Assembly (NCBI RefSeq): GCF_004208535.1 | Contig: NZ_SGIS01000001.1 | Span: 62,001-126,000, forward strand | Direction: 5' to 3' | DNA: 64,000 nucleotides | From: Sphingomonas populi | GTDB taxonomy: Bacteria > Pseudomonadota > Alphaproteobacteria > Sphingomonadales > Sphingomonadaceae | Shown here: one piece after another, positions 53,437 through 61,706 of the stretch | Layout: each line of letters begins with the position of its first letter | Position numbering within the stretch: position 1 is the stretch's first letter | Program-made: the position numbers and the translations under genes | The notes under the pieces: generated by a model | The model's input: only the letters and a program-made list of their open reading frames with translations | Told to the model about the DNA's origin: nothing | Database searches by the model: none

Positions 53437-54063
53437 ATGACTTCGACGCTTCTTCGTCGCGGCATTCGTGCCGTGGCGGTGGTTACTGCATTGGCGATCG
53501 TCCCGAACGCTGCGCAGGCACGCGATGCCGAGCCGACCAGCGAGGCGGTGGCTATGATGAGTCCGGGGGATTTCCTCTGGAACGATGATCCCGCGACCAA
53601 GCCGGATGCGAGCGGGGTGCGGATCGTGGTCAGCATCCCCGACCAGAAGATGTACGTCTATCGCGGCGTCAGGCTCATGGCGGTATCGGCGGTCTCCACC
53701 GGCAAGCCGGGGCACGATACGCCAACCGGATACTTCACGATCCTGCAGAAGCAGGTCAAACACACATCGAACCTCTACGACGCCGCGCCCATGCCGTACA
53801 TGCAGCGCATCACCTGGGACGGCGTGGCGATTCACGCCGGGCGCGATCCCGGCTACGCGGCGTCGCACGGCTGCGTGCGGGTGCCGATCGCCTTCGCCAA
53901 GCGGCTCTACGCAATCACGCGCCTGGGCGCGCGTGTGACGATCACCGACGAGTCCCTGGCAGCAGATGTCTCCTCGCCACCGTTGGACGCGGAGGATTTG
54001 GGCCTCCCGCCGGCGCCGCAAGAGCCGGCACCCGAGCCCACCGAGATCGCCGCCGTGCAATAA
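53437..54063 (+). CDS. L,D-transpeptidase (YkuD family)
   Basis: A 208-residue periplasmic enzyme. A signal peptide (MTSTLLRRGIRAVAVVTALAIVPNAAQA) precedes the YkuD domain with IVVSIPDQKMYVYRGV, STGKPGHDTPTGYF and the catalytic IHAG...SHGCVRVP with C146. It makes 3-3 crosslinks or attaches proteins to peptidoglycan. The C-terminal tail is Pro/Glu-rich. A strong hairpin follows the stop. It is divergent from the YkuD_2 gene and convergent with the larger L,D-transpeptidase. Confidence 0.93.
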   Translation: MTSTLLRRGIRAVAVVTALAIVPNAAQARDAEPTSEAVAMMSPGDFLWNDDPATKPDASGVRIVVSIPDQKMYVYRGVRLMAVSAVSTGKPGHDTPTGYFTILQKQVKHTSNLYDAAPMPYMQRITWDGVAIHAGRDPGYAASHGCVRVPIAFAKRLYAITRLGARVTITDESLAADVSSPPLDAEDLGLPPAPQEPAPEPTEIAAVQ

Positions 54064-54092
54064 CGCGGCCTGACGATCGACGTCAGGCCGCG
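54064..54092. terminator. Strong hairpin between convergent L,D-transpeptidase genes
   Basis: A perfect 12-bp stem, CGCGGCCTGACG / CGTCAGGCCGCG, with a 5-nt loop, directly after the stop of the gene at 53437. No T-run follows on either side, so it may serve both genes as a factor-dependent end. Confidence 0.7.
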
Positions 54093-54113
54093 CGTCCCTC
54101 GTAAAGCGATTCG

Positions 54114-55568
54114 TTACGGCCCGACGTCCGCCTGGTCCGTCCGCACGCGAAGCGCCTTCCCCACCTTGAACCCGAGCGCGGCGCCGACGCGGTCGTCCCA
54201 GCCATAGGGATCGTTGCGCACGATCGGCTCGCCACTCTCGTCGAACAGCACCGTCTGGTAGAGCATCCGCACCGGAATCTGGCGGGGTAGCTTCACGAAA
54301 GACTCCTTCCCAGTCGCCCGCGCCTTATGCCATTCGTCCAGCACGTTTTCGTCCCGCGCGAGGATTTCGGCAAAGCCAAGCGCATCCTCCACGCGGACGC
54401 AGCCATGACTGCGCTGCCGCTGCGTGAGCGCGAACATGGCCTTGGCCGGCGTGTCGTGGAGATAGATGGCATGCTCGTTCTGCATGTCGAACTTGACCAG
54501 ACCGAGCGAGTTTTTCGGCCCCGGCTGCTGCACGATCCAGCCATTCTTCCGCGCCATGTTGTGCGCCCGCAGATAACTGCCGCTCTTGCCCGCCAGTTCA
54601 CTCCGCTCGATCGAGCGCGGGATCGTCCAGGTCGGATTGGCGACCAGGCGGAAGATCGGCGAACCGAGCTGCGGCGTCTCCTTGTCGGGTTCGCCGACCA
54701 CCACCTTGCGGCTGTCCACCAGCTTGCCATCGCGCCAATAGCTGAGCCTTCCGGCGGCGAGGTTCACGTCGATGCGGGTCGGCTGCGGGGTCCGCTCCAG
54801 CCAGCGCAGCCGCTCCATGCCAACCGCAATGGCGCGGGCACGATCGACATTCGACAGGTTCAGGATCGCGAGCGCCTCGCCACCGATGACGCCGTCTGGC
54901 TCCATGCCATAATCGGCCTGCATCGCCTTCACCGCCGCGACCATCGCAGGCGGGTAGCGATCACCCTGCGCTGCCGCCGCTTTGAGGTAGTCGAGGTTGA
55001 CGAGCTGCCGCGCGATCGCGGGCAGGCGAGGATCGGTGACACCCGGCTTGATCGGCTTGCCGACGTCGGCGATCGAAGGCTCCGGCGCGGCCGGCTGCCG
55101 GCGCAACGCGAGATAGGCTTGTGAAAGACGGCGGTAATTGGCGTCTGCCGGGGCGAGGCCGTTCAGCCACGCAGCGATGTCGCCCGCCTTCAACGCGGCC
55201 GACAGCCCCTGTTTCAGGTCCGGGTTGGGGCGCGCTACGGTATAGATGTCATAGAGTTTCGCGGGATCGGTGGCCCCGCGTGCCAGTGCGGTGGCATAGG
55301 CCAGCGCCGCCCGTGTCAGCGCGGCCTCGTCCTGCGCGCCGCTCCCGTCGCCAACGCTATCGAACCGCATCTGATCAAGGCCGTGCGCGGCGCGGCCCGC
55401 GATCGCCTTTCGCAACTGCGCGGAAGCACCATCCGTCCACCCGCCGGCCCGAGCGGCCGGAGCTTGCGCCGCCGATTGCTGCTGCGTGCCGGTCTGTTGG
55501 GGCGAATTGCACCCGCTCAAGACAAGAACCAGCGCCAGCGCTGACGATCCCCCCAGATATGATTTCAC
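54114..55568 (-). CDS. YcbB/LdtD-type L,D-transpeptidase lipoprotein
   Basis: A 484-residue enzyme of the scaffolded L,D-transpeptidase group. The signal ends in the lipobox LVLSGC with C20, so it is probably lipid-anchored. A middle peptidoglycan-binding domain (about 195-245, NLDYLKAAAAQGDRYPPAMV..MEPDGVIGGEALAILN) precedes the catalytic domain with SHGCVRVED. The start is GTG 55568 with GAGGAG upstream. In E. coli LdtD makes 3-3 crosslinks under stress. It closes a cluster of four peptidoglycan-remodelling genes. Confidence 0.93.
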   Translation of the reverse strand: MKSYLGGSSALALVLVLSGCNSPQQTGTQQQSAAQAPAARAGGWTDGASAQLRKAIAGRAAHGLDQMRFDSVGDGSGAQDEAALTRAALAYATALARGATDPAKLYDIYTVARPNPDLKQGLSAALKAGDIAAWLNGLAPADANYRRLSQAYLALRRQPAAPEPSIADVGKPIKPGVTDPRLPAIARQLVNLDYLKAAAAQGDRYPPAMVAAVKAMQADYGMEPDGVIGGEALAILNLSNVDRARAIAVGMERLRWLERTPQPTRIDVNLAAGRLSYWRDGKLVDSRKVVVGEPDKETPQLGSPIFRLVANPTWTIPRSIERSELAGKSGSYLRAHNMARKNGWIVQQPGPKNSLGLVKFDMQNEHAIYLHDTPAKAMFALTQRQRSHGCVRVEDALGFAEILARDENVLDEWHKARATGKESFVKLPRQIPVRMLYQTVLFDESGEPIVRNDPYGWDDRVGAALGFKVGKALRVRTDQADVGP

Positions 55569-55743
55569 GCGTTGCTCCTCGAGTTGAGCTCTTCAACGTC
55601 TCGGATGCCATTCCGGCCCCATCGCTCCGGCGAGGGTAAGGCGAAACAGAAGGTATGTCGGAGTAATTAGTCGTTGCCGTCCGAAACGGCCGGCGCGATA
55701 ATCGCGAGAAATTAGATCGTCCGCAAACTCGATCAGGGCGCGG

Positions 55744-55854
55744 AAGGCGGCGGGCATCAACAGCGTTTTCTACGTCTCCCCAGGCACCGCGCACGAATTC
55801 CTCACCTGGCGCCGCAGCCTGCATGAGATGGCGCCGTTGCTCTTCCGGGGCTGA
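55744..55854 (+). pseudogene. C-terminal remnant of a CE1/Fes-type esterase
   Basis: A short plus-strand frame reads KAAGINSVFYVSPGTAHEF then LTWRRSLHEMAPLLFRG-stop. The SPGTAHEF-x-TWRRSLHEMAPLLF pattern is the C-terminus of putative esterases (PF00756; XynZ/feruloyl-esterase type), including the catalytic histidine. The rest of the enzyme is absent upstream, where the reading frame is non-coding-like. It is a decayed gene end just before an intact carboxylesterase. Confidence 0.7.
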
Positions 55855-55942
55855 AGCGGCGGGAGTATGCTAACGCACTATCCCATGCTCGAACAGCGCA
55901 GCTACGCTCATACCCTCACGATCATCCACGCCAGGAGACGAC

Positions 55943-57337
55943 ATGCGCACCATCATCCTCGCGGCCCTTGCTGTGTCCCTGTCGGCTCCCGCCTATGCGC
56001 AGGAGGATCGTCCCCGCGTCGTGATCGATACGGGCGCTCTGCTCGGCCGGAGCGCCGACGGCATCACGTCGTTCAAGGGGATACCATTCGCGGCGCCTCC
56101 CGTCGGCGACCTGCGCTGGCGCGCGCCCCAGCCCGCCGCCAAATGGCCCGGCGAACGTGACGCCGGTCAGTATGGCCATGACTGCATGCAGCTCCCGTTT
56201 CCAAGCGATGCCGCGCCGCTCGGCACGCCGCCGGCGGAGGATTGCCTCTACGCGAACGTCTGGAAGCCCGACCGCGCAAAAGCGAAGCTGCCCGTCATGG
56301 TGTGGATCTACGGCGGCGGCTTCGTCAACGGCGGCTCCTCCCCGCCGACCTATTCGGGTGCCGAACTTGCCGGACAGGGCATCATGGTCGTCAGCTTCAA
56401 CTACCGCCTTGGCCGCTTCGGCACGTTCGCCCATCCGCAACTGACCACGACGAACCCGGATGGCGGGTTGCTCGCGAACTATGGATATATGGACCAGTTG
56501 GCGGCGCTGCGCTGGGTCCGCCGCAACATCGCGGCCTTCGGCGGTGATCCCGCCAATGTGACGATCATCGGCGAAAGCGCCGGCGGAATGTCGGTTCACG
56601 CCCTCATCACATCGCCGCTCGCCGACGGCCTTTTCCAAAGGGCGGTCATCGAGTCCGGCGGCCCGAACTCAGCGCCAGGTACGACCCTCGCCGCAGCGGA
56701 GGACATCGGCCTCGCCTTCGCGAAGTCCAAGGGCATCGCGCCAGACGATGGGCAAGCCGTGGCGAAGCTTCGGGCGCTACCCGCCGATCAGATCGTCGCT
56801 GGCTTGAACCTCGCCACCATGATGACACCCGCTGGTCAGCCCAAGACCTTCACCGGCCCGATCGCGGATGGCAGGATCGCCGTAGATCCAAACACCGCTT
56901 ACCAGAGTGGCCGGTTCAGCAAGGTGCCGGTCATGCTCGGCGCCACCAGCGACGATATCGGCGGGCCGTCGGGCTACATGATCACCGGCGCTCGCAAGAT
57001 GGCTGCGCTGTTCGCTTCGAGCAGCGTTCCGACCTATTACTATCGGTTTTCCTACGTCGCGAACTCGGCCCGGACGGCGGATGGAAAAGGTGCCAAACAC
57101 GCAACCGATATTCCGTTCTTCTTCAACACCGCGTCCATCAAATATGGCGATCAAACCACCGCCACCGATCGCGCCGCAGCACAGACGGTAAGCCGCTATC
57201 TCGTCAATTTCGTCAAACGTGGCGATCCCAACGGAGACGCGTTGCCGGCTTGGCCGCGCTATTCTTCCAGCCAACCGTCGATGCTCAATTTCGATGTCGA
57301 TGGCGCCGCGCGGCTGGCACCCGACCCGCTTCCCTAA
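55943..57337 (+). CDS. Type-B carboxylesterase, secreted
   Basis: A 464-residue carboxylesterase of the PF00135 family with a Sec signal peptide (MRTIILAALAVSLSAPAYA). Motifs: ITSFKGIPFAAPPVGDLRWRAP, EDCLYANVW, oxyanion YGGGFVNGG, nucleophile GESAGGMSVHAL, histidine in AKHATDIPFFF. The acid residue is probably in GATSDDIGG. It is about 60 residues shorter than the relative at 29837, mostly in the loops between acid and histidine. Substrate unknown. The nearby esterase remnant suggests this site once held more ester-cleaving genes. Confidence 0.9.
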   Translation: MRTIILAALAVSLSAPAYAQEDRPRVVIDTGALLGRSADGITSFKGIPFAAPPVGDLRWRAPQPAAKWPGERDAGQYGHDCMQLPFPSDAAPLGTPPAEDCLYANVWKPDRAKAKLPVMVWIYGGGFVNGGSSPPTYSGAELAGQGIMVVSFNYRLGRFGTFAHPQLTTTNPDGGLLANYGYMDQLAALRWVRRNIAAFGGDPANVTIIGESAGGMSVHALITSPLADGLFQRAVIESGGPNSAPGTTLAAAEDIGLAFAKSKGIAPDDGQAVAKLRALPADQIVAGLNLATMMTPAGQPKTFTGPIADGRIAVDPNTAYQSGRFSKVPVMLGATSDDIGGPSGYMITGARKMAALFASSSVPTYYYRFSYVANSARTADGKGAKHATDIPFFFNTASIKYGDQTTATDRAAAQTVSRYLVNFVKRGDPNGDALPAWPRYSSSQPSMLNFDVDGAARLAPDPLP

Positions 57338-57483
57338 CCCGCCTTATTCGCCGGGAGCCGAATTTGAGATTGGCGATCGTGGTCTAAATCCCCGCCGGGA
57401 TCATCCTGATGCGGATGACGACACACTGGCTTGGACCTTTTGCCGTCGTGACACCGCTAATCGCGGCGCATAGAGACGTCAGC

Positions 57484-57918
57484 GTGCAGGCGTTTCGCAA
57501 TCATCTCAGGCAGCATCGCGTGGTGGCGGCATGGCTGCTGACGCTTGCGCTGTTGCTCAAGGTGATCGTGCCGAGCGGCTATATGCTCGATACCTCGGGC
57601 GGATCGATCGGCCTCGTGCTGTGCTCCGGCATGGCGCCAACCACTGTGGCATCCACCGATGTCATGGCCATGCCGGGCATGGCGCATCACGTCACGCACG
57701 ATACCGGGCACGACGGTAAAAAGGACGGGCAGACCACCGAGCAGCCTTGCGCCTTCGCCGGGTTGAATGCGGTTGCGCTGGCGGCGACCGATCCGATCCT
57801 GCTCGCGCTGGCGATCGCGTTCGTCATCGTCACCGTGTTCCGCCAAGTCAGCCAAAAGCCGGTCCTGACGCGCGCCTATCTGCGGCCACCGTTGCGCGGA
57901 CCACCGCTGCGCCCGTGA
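57484..57918 (+). CDS. DUF2946 family protein with Met/His-rich segment
   Basis: A 144-residue protein with an N-terminal hydrophobic helix (VVAAWLLTLALLLKVIVPSGYML) and a second near the C-terminus. Cysteines in LVLCSGM and QPCAFAGL, plus a Met/His-rich loop (MAMPGMAHHVTHDTGHDGKKD), could bind copper or another soft metal. DUF2946 genes often precede TonB receptors and PepSY proteins, as here. The start is GTG 57484 by homology to shorter family members; ATG 57409 is possible. The metal role is inference. Confidence 0.75.
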   Translation: MQAFRNHLRQHRVVAAWLLTLALLLKVIVPSGYMLDTSGGSIGLVLCSGMAPTTVASTDVMAMPGMAHHVTHDTGHDGKKDGQTTEQPCAFAGLNAVALAATDPILLALAIAFVIVTVFRQVSQKPVLTRAYLRPPLRGPPLRP

Positions 57919-58020
57919 CGATCGGCAGCTTCGCGCGCGCCTGAGCGGCGCAGCGTGCGCCGAGGACGCGGCCGAGGCCGCGCCGCCATCCTTGCTGCAC
58001 TCGCGCCAACAGGAGTCACT

Positions 58021-60363
58021 GTGCGCCTTTTCCTGCCTTGCGCGGCGTCGATCGCCGTGCTCGCCGCTTCGGCGGCGTCCGCCCAATCCCCGCCAGACGC
58101 GCGCCGCGCCGAATTGCTGCGACAACGCGACGCGATCGACGCGGAGTTGCGCCGGATCGATGCGACCGCCCCCGCTCCCGCGTCCAATGCGCGAGCGGAG
58201 CCACGCGACGTCATCGTCATCGGCAACGCGCTGACGCTCACCACCAAGGTCGCCGGCCAGACCGACACGACCATCACCAACGCCGATTTCCGCAACACAC
58301 CCGCGACGACGATCGCCGATATCGTCAAGCTCTCACCCGGCGTCACCGTGACCGGCGGCAACGGCCCGCGCGATGTCGGCGTGTCGATCCGCGGATCGAA
58401 CGCGCGGAACAGCTTCGGCGCGCGCAACATCCAGGTGTTCGAGGATGATTTCCCCGTCACCCAGCCCGATGGCCTCGCCCGCTTCGACCTCACCGATCCA
58501 CACGCCTATGGCGCCGTCGATGTCGTGCGCGGCCCATCCTCAGCCCGCTATGGCAATTACGCGGTCGAGGGCGCGATCAACTTCCGCACGCGCAGCGGCC
58601 GCGACCTGCAAGGCGTCGAGGCCGGGATCGATGGCGGCAGCTTCGGCTATCTCAACACCTACGCGACGCTTGGCCATGCCGGGCACGGCTATGATTATGC
58701 GGTGTTCGGCAGCTTCGCGCGTGCCGACGGCGCGACCGGCCACACCGGCTATCAGACCGGCACGATCAACGCGCTTGCGACGCTCACGCTGTCCGATCGC
58801 GACCGCATCACTGGCAAGGTGATCTACAATGAAGGCGAGTTCCGGCTGTCGACGCGGCTGTCGTACACCCAGTATCTCGCCAATCCGTACCAGCAGGGCT
58901 GCGACCGGGCGGCGGCCGCCGCGCCCGGCTGCGGGACGATCTCGGTGCTGGCAAACGGGGTAAACGGCGCCCGCGTCGCGCAGACGGCCGCCGAAGGCGA
59001 TCTTGCCCGCAATGACCGCCGCACCATCGTCGGCGTCCGCTACGAGCATGATGTCTCCGCCGGCACGACCTGGCGCACGCAAGCGACGTTCGACAGCCGC
59101 GTCGTCTTCCAGCCGACCAGCGCGACGCCGTTTCGGGGAACGCTCAACAGCTACAACATCAGTTCCGACGTGACGGCGAAGAATCGCCTCGCCGGCACGG
59201 ACTCAGTGAGCTTCGTCGGCCTGTTCTACAATTACCTCGACGGACAGAATTACTCGTTCAACAAGACACCCGCTGGCCGCAACGGCATCGGCGCGCCGAC
59301 GCAGACGGTGTTCGGCGGGGTGCGCAACATGGGGGTGCGTGCGCGCGAGGAACTGAGCCTCACGCCCGATCTCCAGCTCGTCCTGGGCATCGGCTACGAG
59401 CATTCGCGGATCGACATGCGCCAGACCGGGTATGTCTATCCGGTAGGCTCAAGTCCGACGCTGACCTACATCCCCGCGTTGCGCGCGTTCGACAATGTCG
59501 CCCCCGAGGCATCGCTGGTCTGGCAAGCCGACCCGGCGCTCAAGCTGCACGCACGGATCGGCACGGCTTACGGCATTCCGCAATCGGGCCAGTTGTTCGT
59601 CACGACCGCAGGCGTGGCCGGCAACAATACCGATCTCAAGACCCAGACCAACCTCGGCATCGATCTCGGTGCCGAGGTGAAGCTCGCCGACACGCTCACC
59701 GCCGAGGTGACCGGCTATTACGAATGGTTCCGTAACGAGCAGGTCACCCAGTCGGCGGGCGTCAACCTGCTGTCGTTCACCACCAACGTGCCACGCTCGA
59801 TCCATCGCGGTGTCGAACTCGCGATGCGCTGGACGCCCCTGCCCGGCGCGCTGCCGGGCGGCTATGTGCAGGCGAACTACAGCTACAACGACCAGCGCTA
59901 TACCCGCTATGTCGAGCGGCTGACTTCGGGTGCGGTGTCGGCGGCGTTCGACCGCGCCGACAATCACATTCCCGGGGTGATCCCGACCTTCGTCAACGCG
60001 CGGCTCGGCTATGATACGCCCCACGGCACCCTCGCGGGGCTGGGCGGTTTTGCGGAGGTGACGTACCGTTCGCGCTACTTCATCGACAACGCCAACCTGC
60101 TCGGCATTCCCGCCTACACCTTGCTCAACCTCAACGTGCATTACGATCCCCCGGCGGGTGACGGCTGGTGGTCGCGCGTGTCCTTCTACGCCTCGGTGCA
60201 GAATCTCACCGACAAGACCTATGTCGGATCGGCCTCGATCATCTCGGACAGCCTCAACGCGGCCGGCCAGCAAAATCCGGCCACGGCGCTGACGACGACG
60301 ACCGGGTCGGTCTACGCGGGGCAGCCGCGCACCGTCTATGTTGGCGTGAAAGGACGGTTCTGA
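58021..60363 (+). CDS. TonB-dependent outer membrane receptor
   Basis: A 780-residue receptor. GTG 58021 is chosen because AGGAG lies 5 nt upstream and a signal peptide follows (LFLPCAASIAVLAASAASA). An unusual short charged helix (ARRAELLRQRDAIDAELRRI) comes before the TonB box-like DVIVIGNAL. The plug has ADIVKLSPGV, DVGVSIRGSNARNSFG and AVDVVRGPSSARYGNYAVEGAINFRTRSG. The barrel ends with VYVGVKGRF. It lacks the PQSISVI motif of the siderophore receptor at 27480. It overlaps the PepSY gene by one base. A metal other than ferric siderophore is suggested by the DUF2946 partner. Confidence 0.92.
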   Translation: MRLFLPCAASIAVLAASAASAQSPPDARRAELLRQRDAIDAELRRIDATAPAPASNARAEPRDVIVIGNALTLTTKVAGQTDTTITNADFRNTPATTIADIVKLSPGVTVTGGNGPRDVGVSIRGSNARNSFGARNIQVFEDDFPVTQPDGLARFDLTDPHAYGAVDVVRGPSSARYGNYAVEGAINFRTRSGRDLQGVEAGIDGGSFGYLNTYATLGHAGHGYDYAVFGSFARADGATGHTGYQTGTINALATLTLSDRDRITGKVIYNEGEFRLSTRLSYTQYLANPYQQGCDRAAAAAPGCGTISVLANGVNGARVAQTAAEGDLARNDRRTIVGVRYEHDVSAGTTWRTQATFDSRVVFQPTSATPFRGTLNSYNISSDVTAKNRLAGTDSVSFVGLFYNYLDGQNYSFNKTPAGRNGIGAPTQTVFGGVRNMGVRAREELSLTPDLQLVLGIGYEHSRIDMRQTGYVYPVGSSPTLTYIPALRAFDNVAPEASLVWQADPALKLHARIGTAYGIPQSGQLFVTTAGVAGNNTDLKTQTNLGIDLGAEVKLADTLTAEVTGYYEWFRNEQVTQSAGVNLLSFTTNVPRSIHRGVELAMRWTPLPGALPGGYVQANYSYNDQRYTRYVERLTSGAVSAAFDRADNHIPGVIPTFVNARLGYDTPHGTLAGLGGFAEVTYRSRYFIDNANLLGIPAYTLLNLNVHYDPPAGDGWWSRVSFYASVQNLTDKTYVGSASIISDSLNAAGQQNPATALTTTTGSVYAGQPRTVYVGVKGRF

Positions 60364-61706
60364 TGGCGAGTATACCCCGCCCGAGCCTCAGCTACAGCGC
60401 CGTTTGGCGTTGGCATTTCTATGCCGGCCTGCTCTGCGTGCCGTTCGTGATCTGGCTGGCGCTGACCGGCACGGTCTATCTGTGGAAGCCGCAGATCGAG
60501 GCTTGGCTTGACCAACCCTATACTCACCTCGCCACCACCGGGCCACTGGCGTCGCCCGACGCGCAAGTCGCCGCCGCGTTGCGCGCGGTGCCGGGGGCGA
60601 CGCTGCACAAATATGTGCTGCCGCAGCGCGACGATGCCGCCGTGCAGATTCTCGTGACGCGGGATCATGCCGACAAGCGCGTTTACCTCAATCCACGCTC
60701 GCTGGCGGTGCTGAACGTCGTGACCGAGGAGCGGCGGCCGTTGCGGGTTGTGTTCCACCTTCACGGCGAATTGCTTGCTGGGGCCGTGGGAAGCTATCTG
60801 GTCGAGATCGCCGCGTGCTGGGCGATCGTGATGCTGCTCACCGGACTATACCTCTGGTGGCCGCGCGGGCGATCGGGGCTGGCGGGCGTGCTGTATCCGC
60901 GCCTGCGCAGCAAGGGGCGGCCATACTGGCGCGATCTGCATGCGGTCGCCGGCATCTGGGTGTCGCTGTTCGCGCTGGGCCTGATCCTCACCGGCCTGCC
61001 GTGGGCCAAGGGCTGGGGCAGCTATCTTACCGAGGTCCGGCAGCTTACCGGCACCGCGCGCGGCCCGGTCGACTGGTCGATCGGCGGCAAGCCGCCCGCC
61101 GACGATGCGATGTCCGGCGATCATGCTGGCCACGGTGGCATGGTGATGCCGTCCGCGCCGATCCGGCCCGGCGAGCTTGCCCGCGTGATCGCCACGGTTC
61201 GCCCGCTCGCGGTTGCGCCGCCGGTGCTGATTTCGCCGCCAGCGCGGGCGGGCGCGCCGTGGTCGATCACCTCTGATGCCGCCGACCGGCCACTGCGCAG
61301 CGATCTGAAAGTCGATGGCAAGACCGGCGCTTTGCTCAGCCGCATCGACTTCGCGCAGCGCCACTGGATCGACCGCGTCATCGGTTACGGCGTCGCCGCC
61401 CATGAAGGCGCGCTGTTCGGGATCGTCAATCAAATGCTCGGCACGGTGACGGCGCTGCTGCTCGTCGTGCTCGCCGTCTCGGGCGTGGTGATGTGGTGGC
61501 GCAGGCGGCGGGTCGGTCTCGGCGCACCGACCGCACTGCCGCGACCGGCTTTCGGGGCTGGTCTGGTGATCGCGATCGTGGCGCTGGCGCTGTACCTGCC
61601 GATGTTCGGGCTAACGCTGATCGTCGTACTCGCTGCCGAAGCGATCGTGCGGCGGTCGATGCCGGGCGCGGCGCGTTGGCTGGGGTTGCGGCCGGCGACC
61701 GCCTAA
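60363..61706 (+). CDS. PepSY-domain membrane protein
   Basis: A 447-residue inner-membrane protein of the PepSY_TM family with helices at about 16-38, 130-155, 190-215, 350-375 and 385-425. The first helix is preceded by WRWHFYAGLLCVPF, matching relatives that handle metal-chelates. A Met/His-rich insert (DDAMSGDHAGHGGMVMP, about 240-256) is a likely metal-binding loop. The start overlaps the TonB receptor stop (TGATG), so translation is coupled. Its stop overlaps the stop of the convergent oxidoreductase gene. Confidence 0.9.
   Translation: MASIPRPSLSYSAVWRWHFYAGLLCVPFVIWLALTGTVYLWKPQIEAWLDQPYTHLATTGPLASPDAQVAAALRAVPGATLHKYVLPQRDDAAVQILVTRDHADKRVYLNPRSLAVLNVVTEERRPLRVVFHLHGELLAGAVGSYLVEIAACWAIVMLLTGLYLWWPRGRSGLAGVLYPRLRSKGRPYWRDLHAVAGIWVSLFALGLILTGLPWAKGWGSYLTEVRQLTGTARGPVDWSIGGKPPADDAMSGDHAGHGGMVMPSAPIRPGELARVIATVRPLAVAPPVLISPPARAGAPWSITSDAADRPLRSDLKVDGKTGALLSRIDFAQRHWIDRVIGYGVAAHEGALFGIVNQMLGTVTALLLVVLAVSGVVMWWRRRRVGLGAPTALPRPAFGAGLVIAIVALALYLPMFGLTLIVVLAAEAIVRRSMPGAARWLGLRPATA

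Noticed and set aside
55569..55740. Further coding sequence upstream of the esterase remnant
   Set aside because: The frame continues but shows no recognisable esterase sequence, so only the C-terminal piece is reported.
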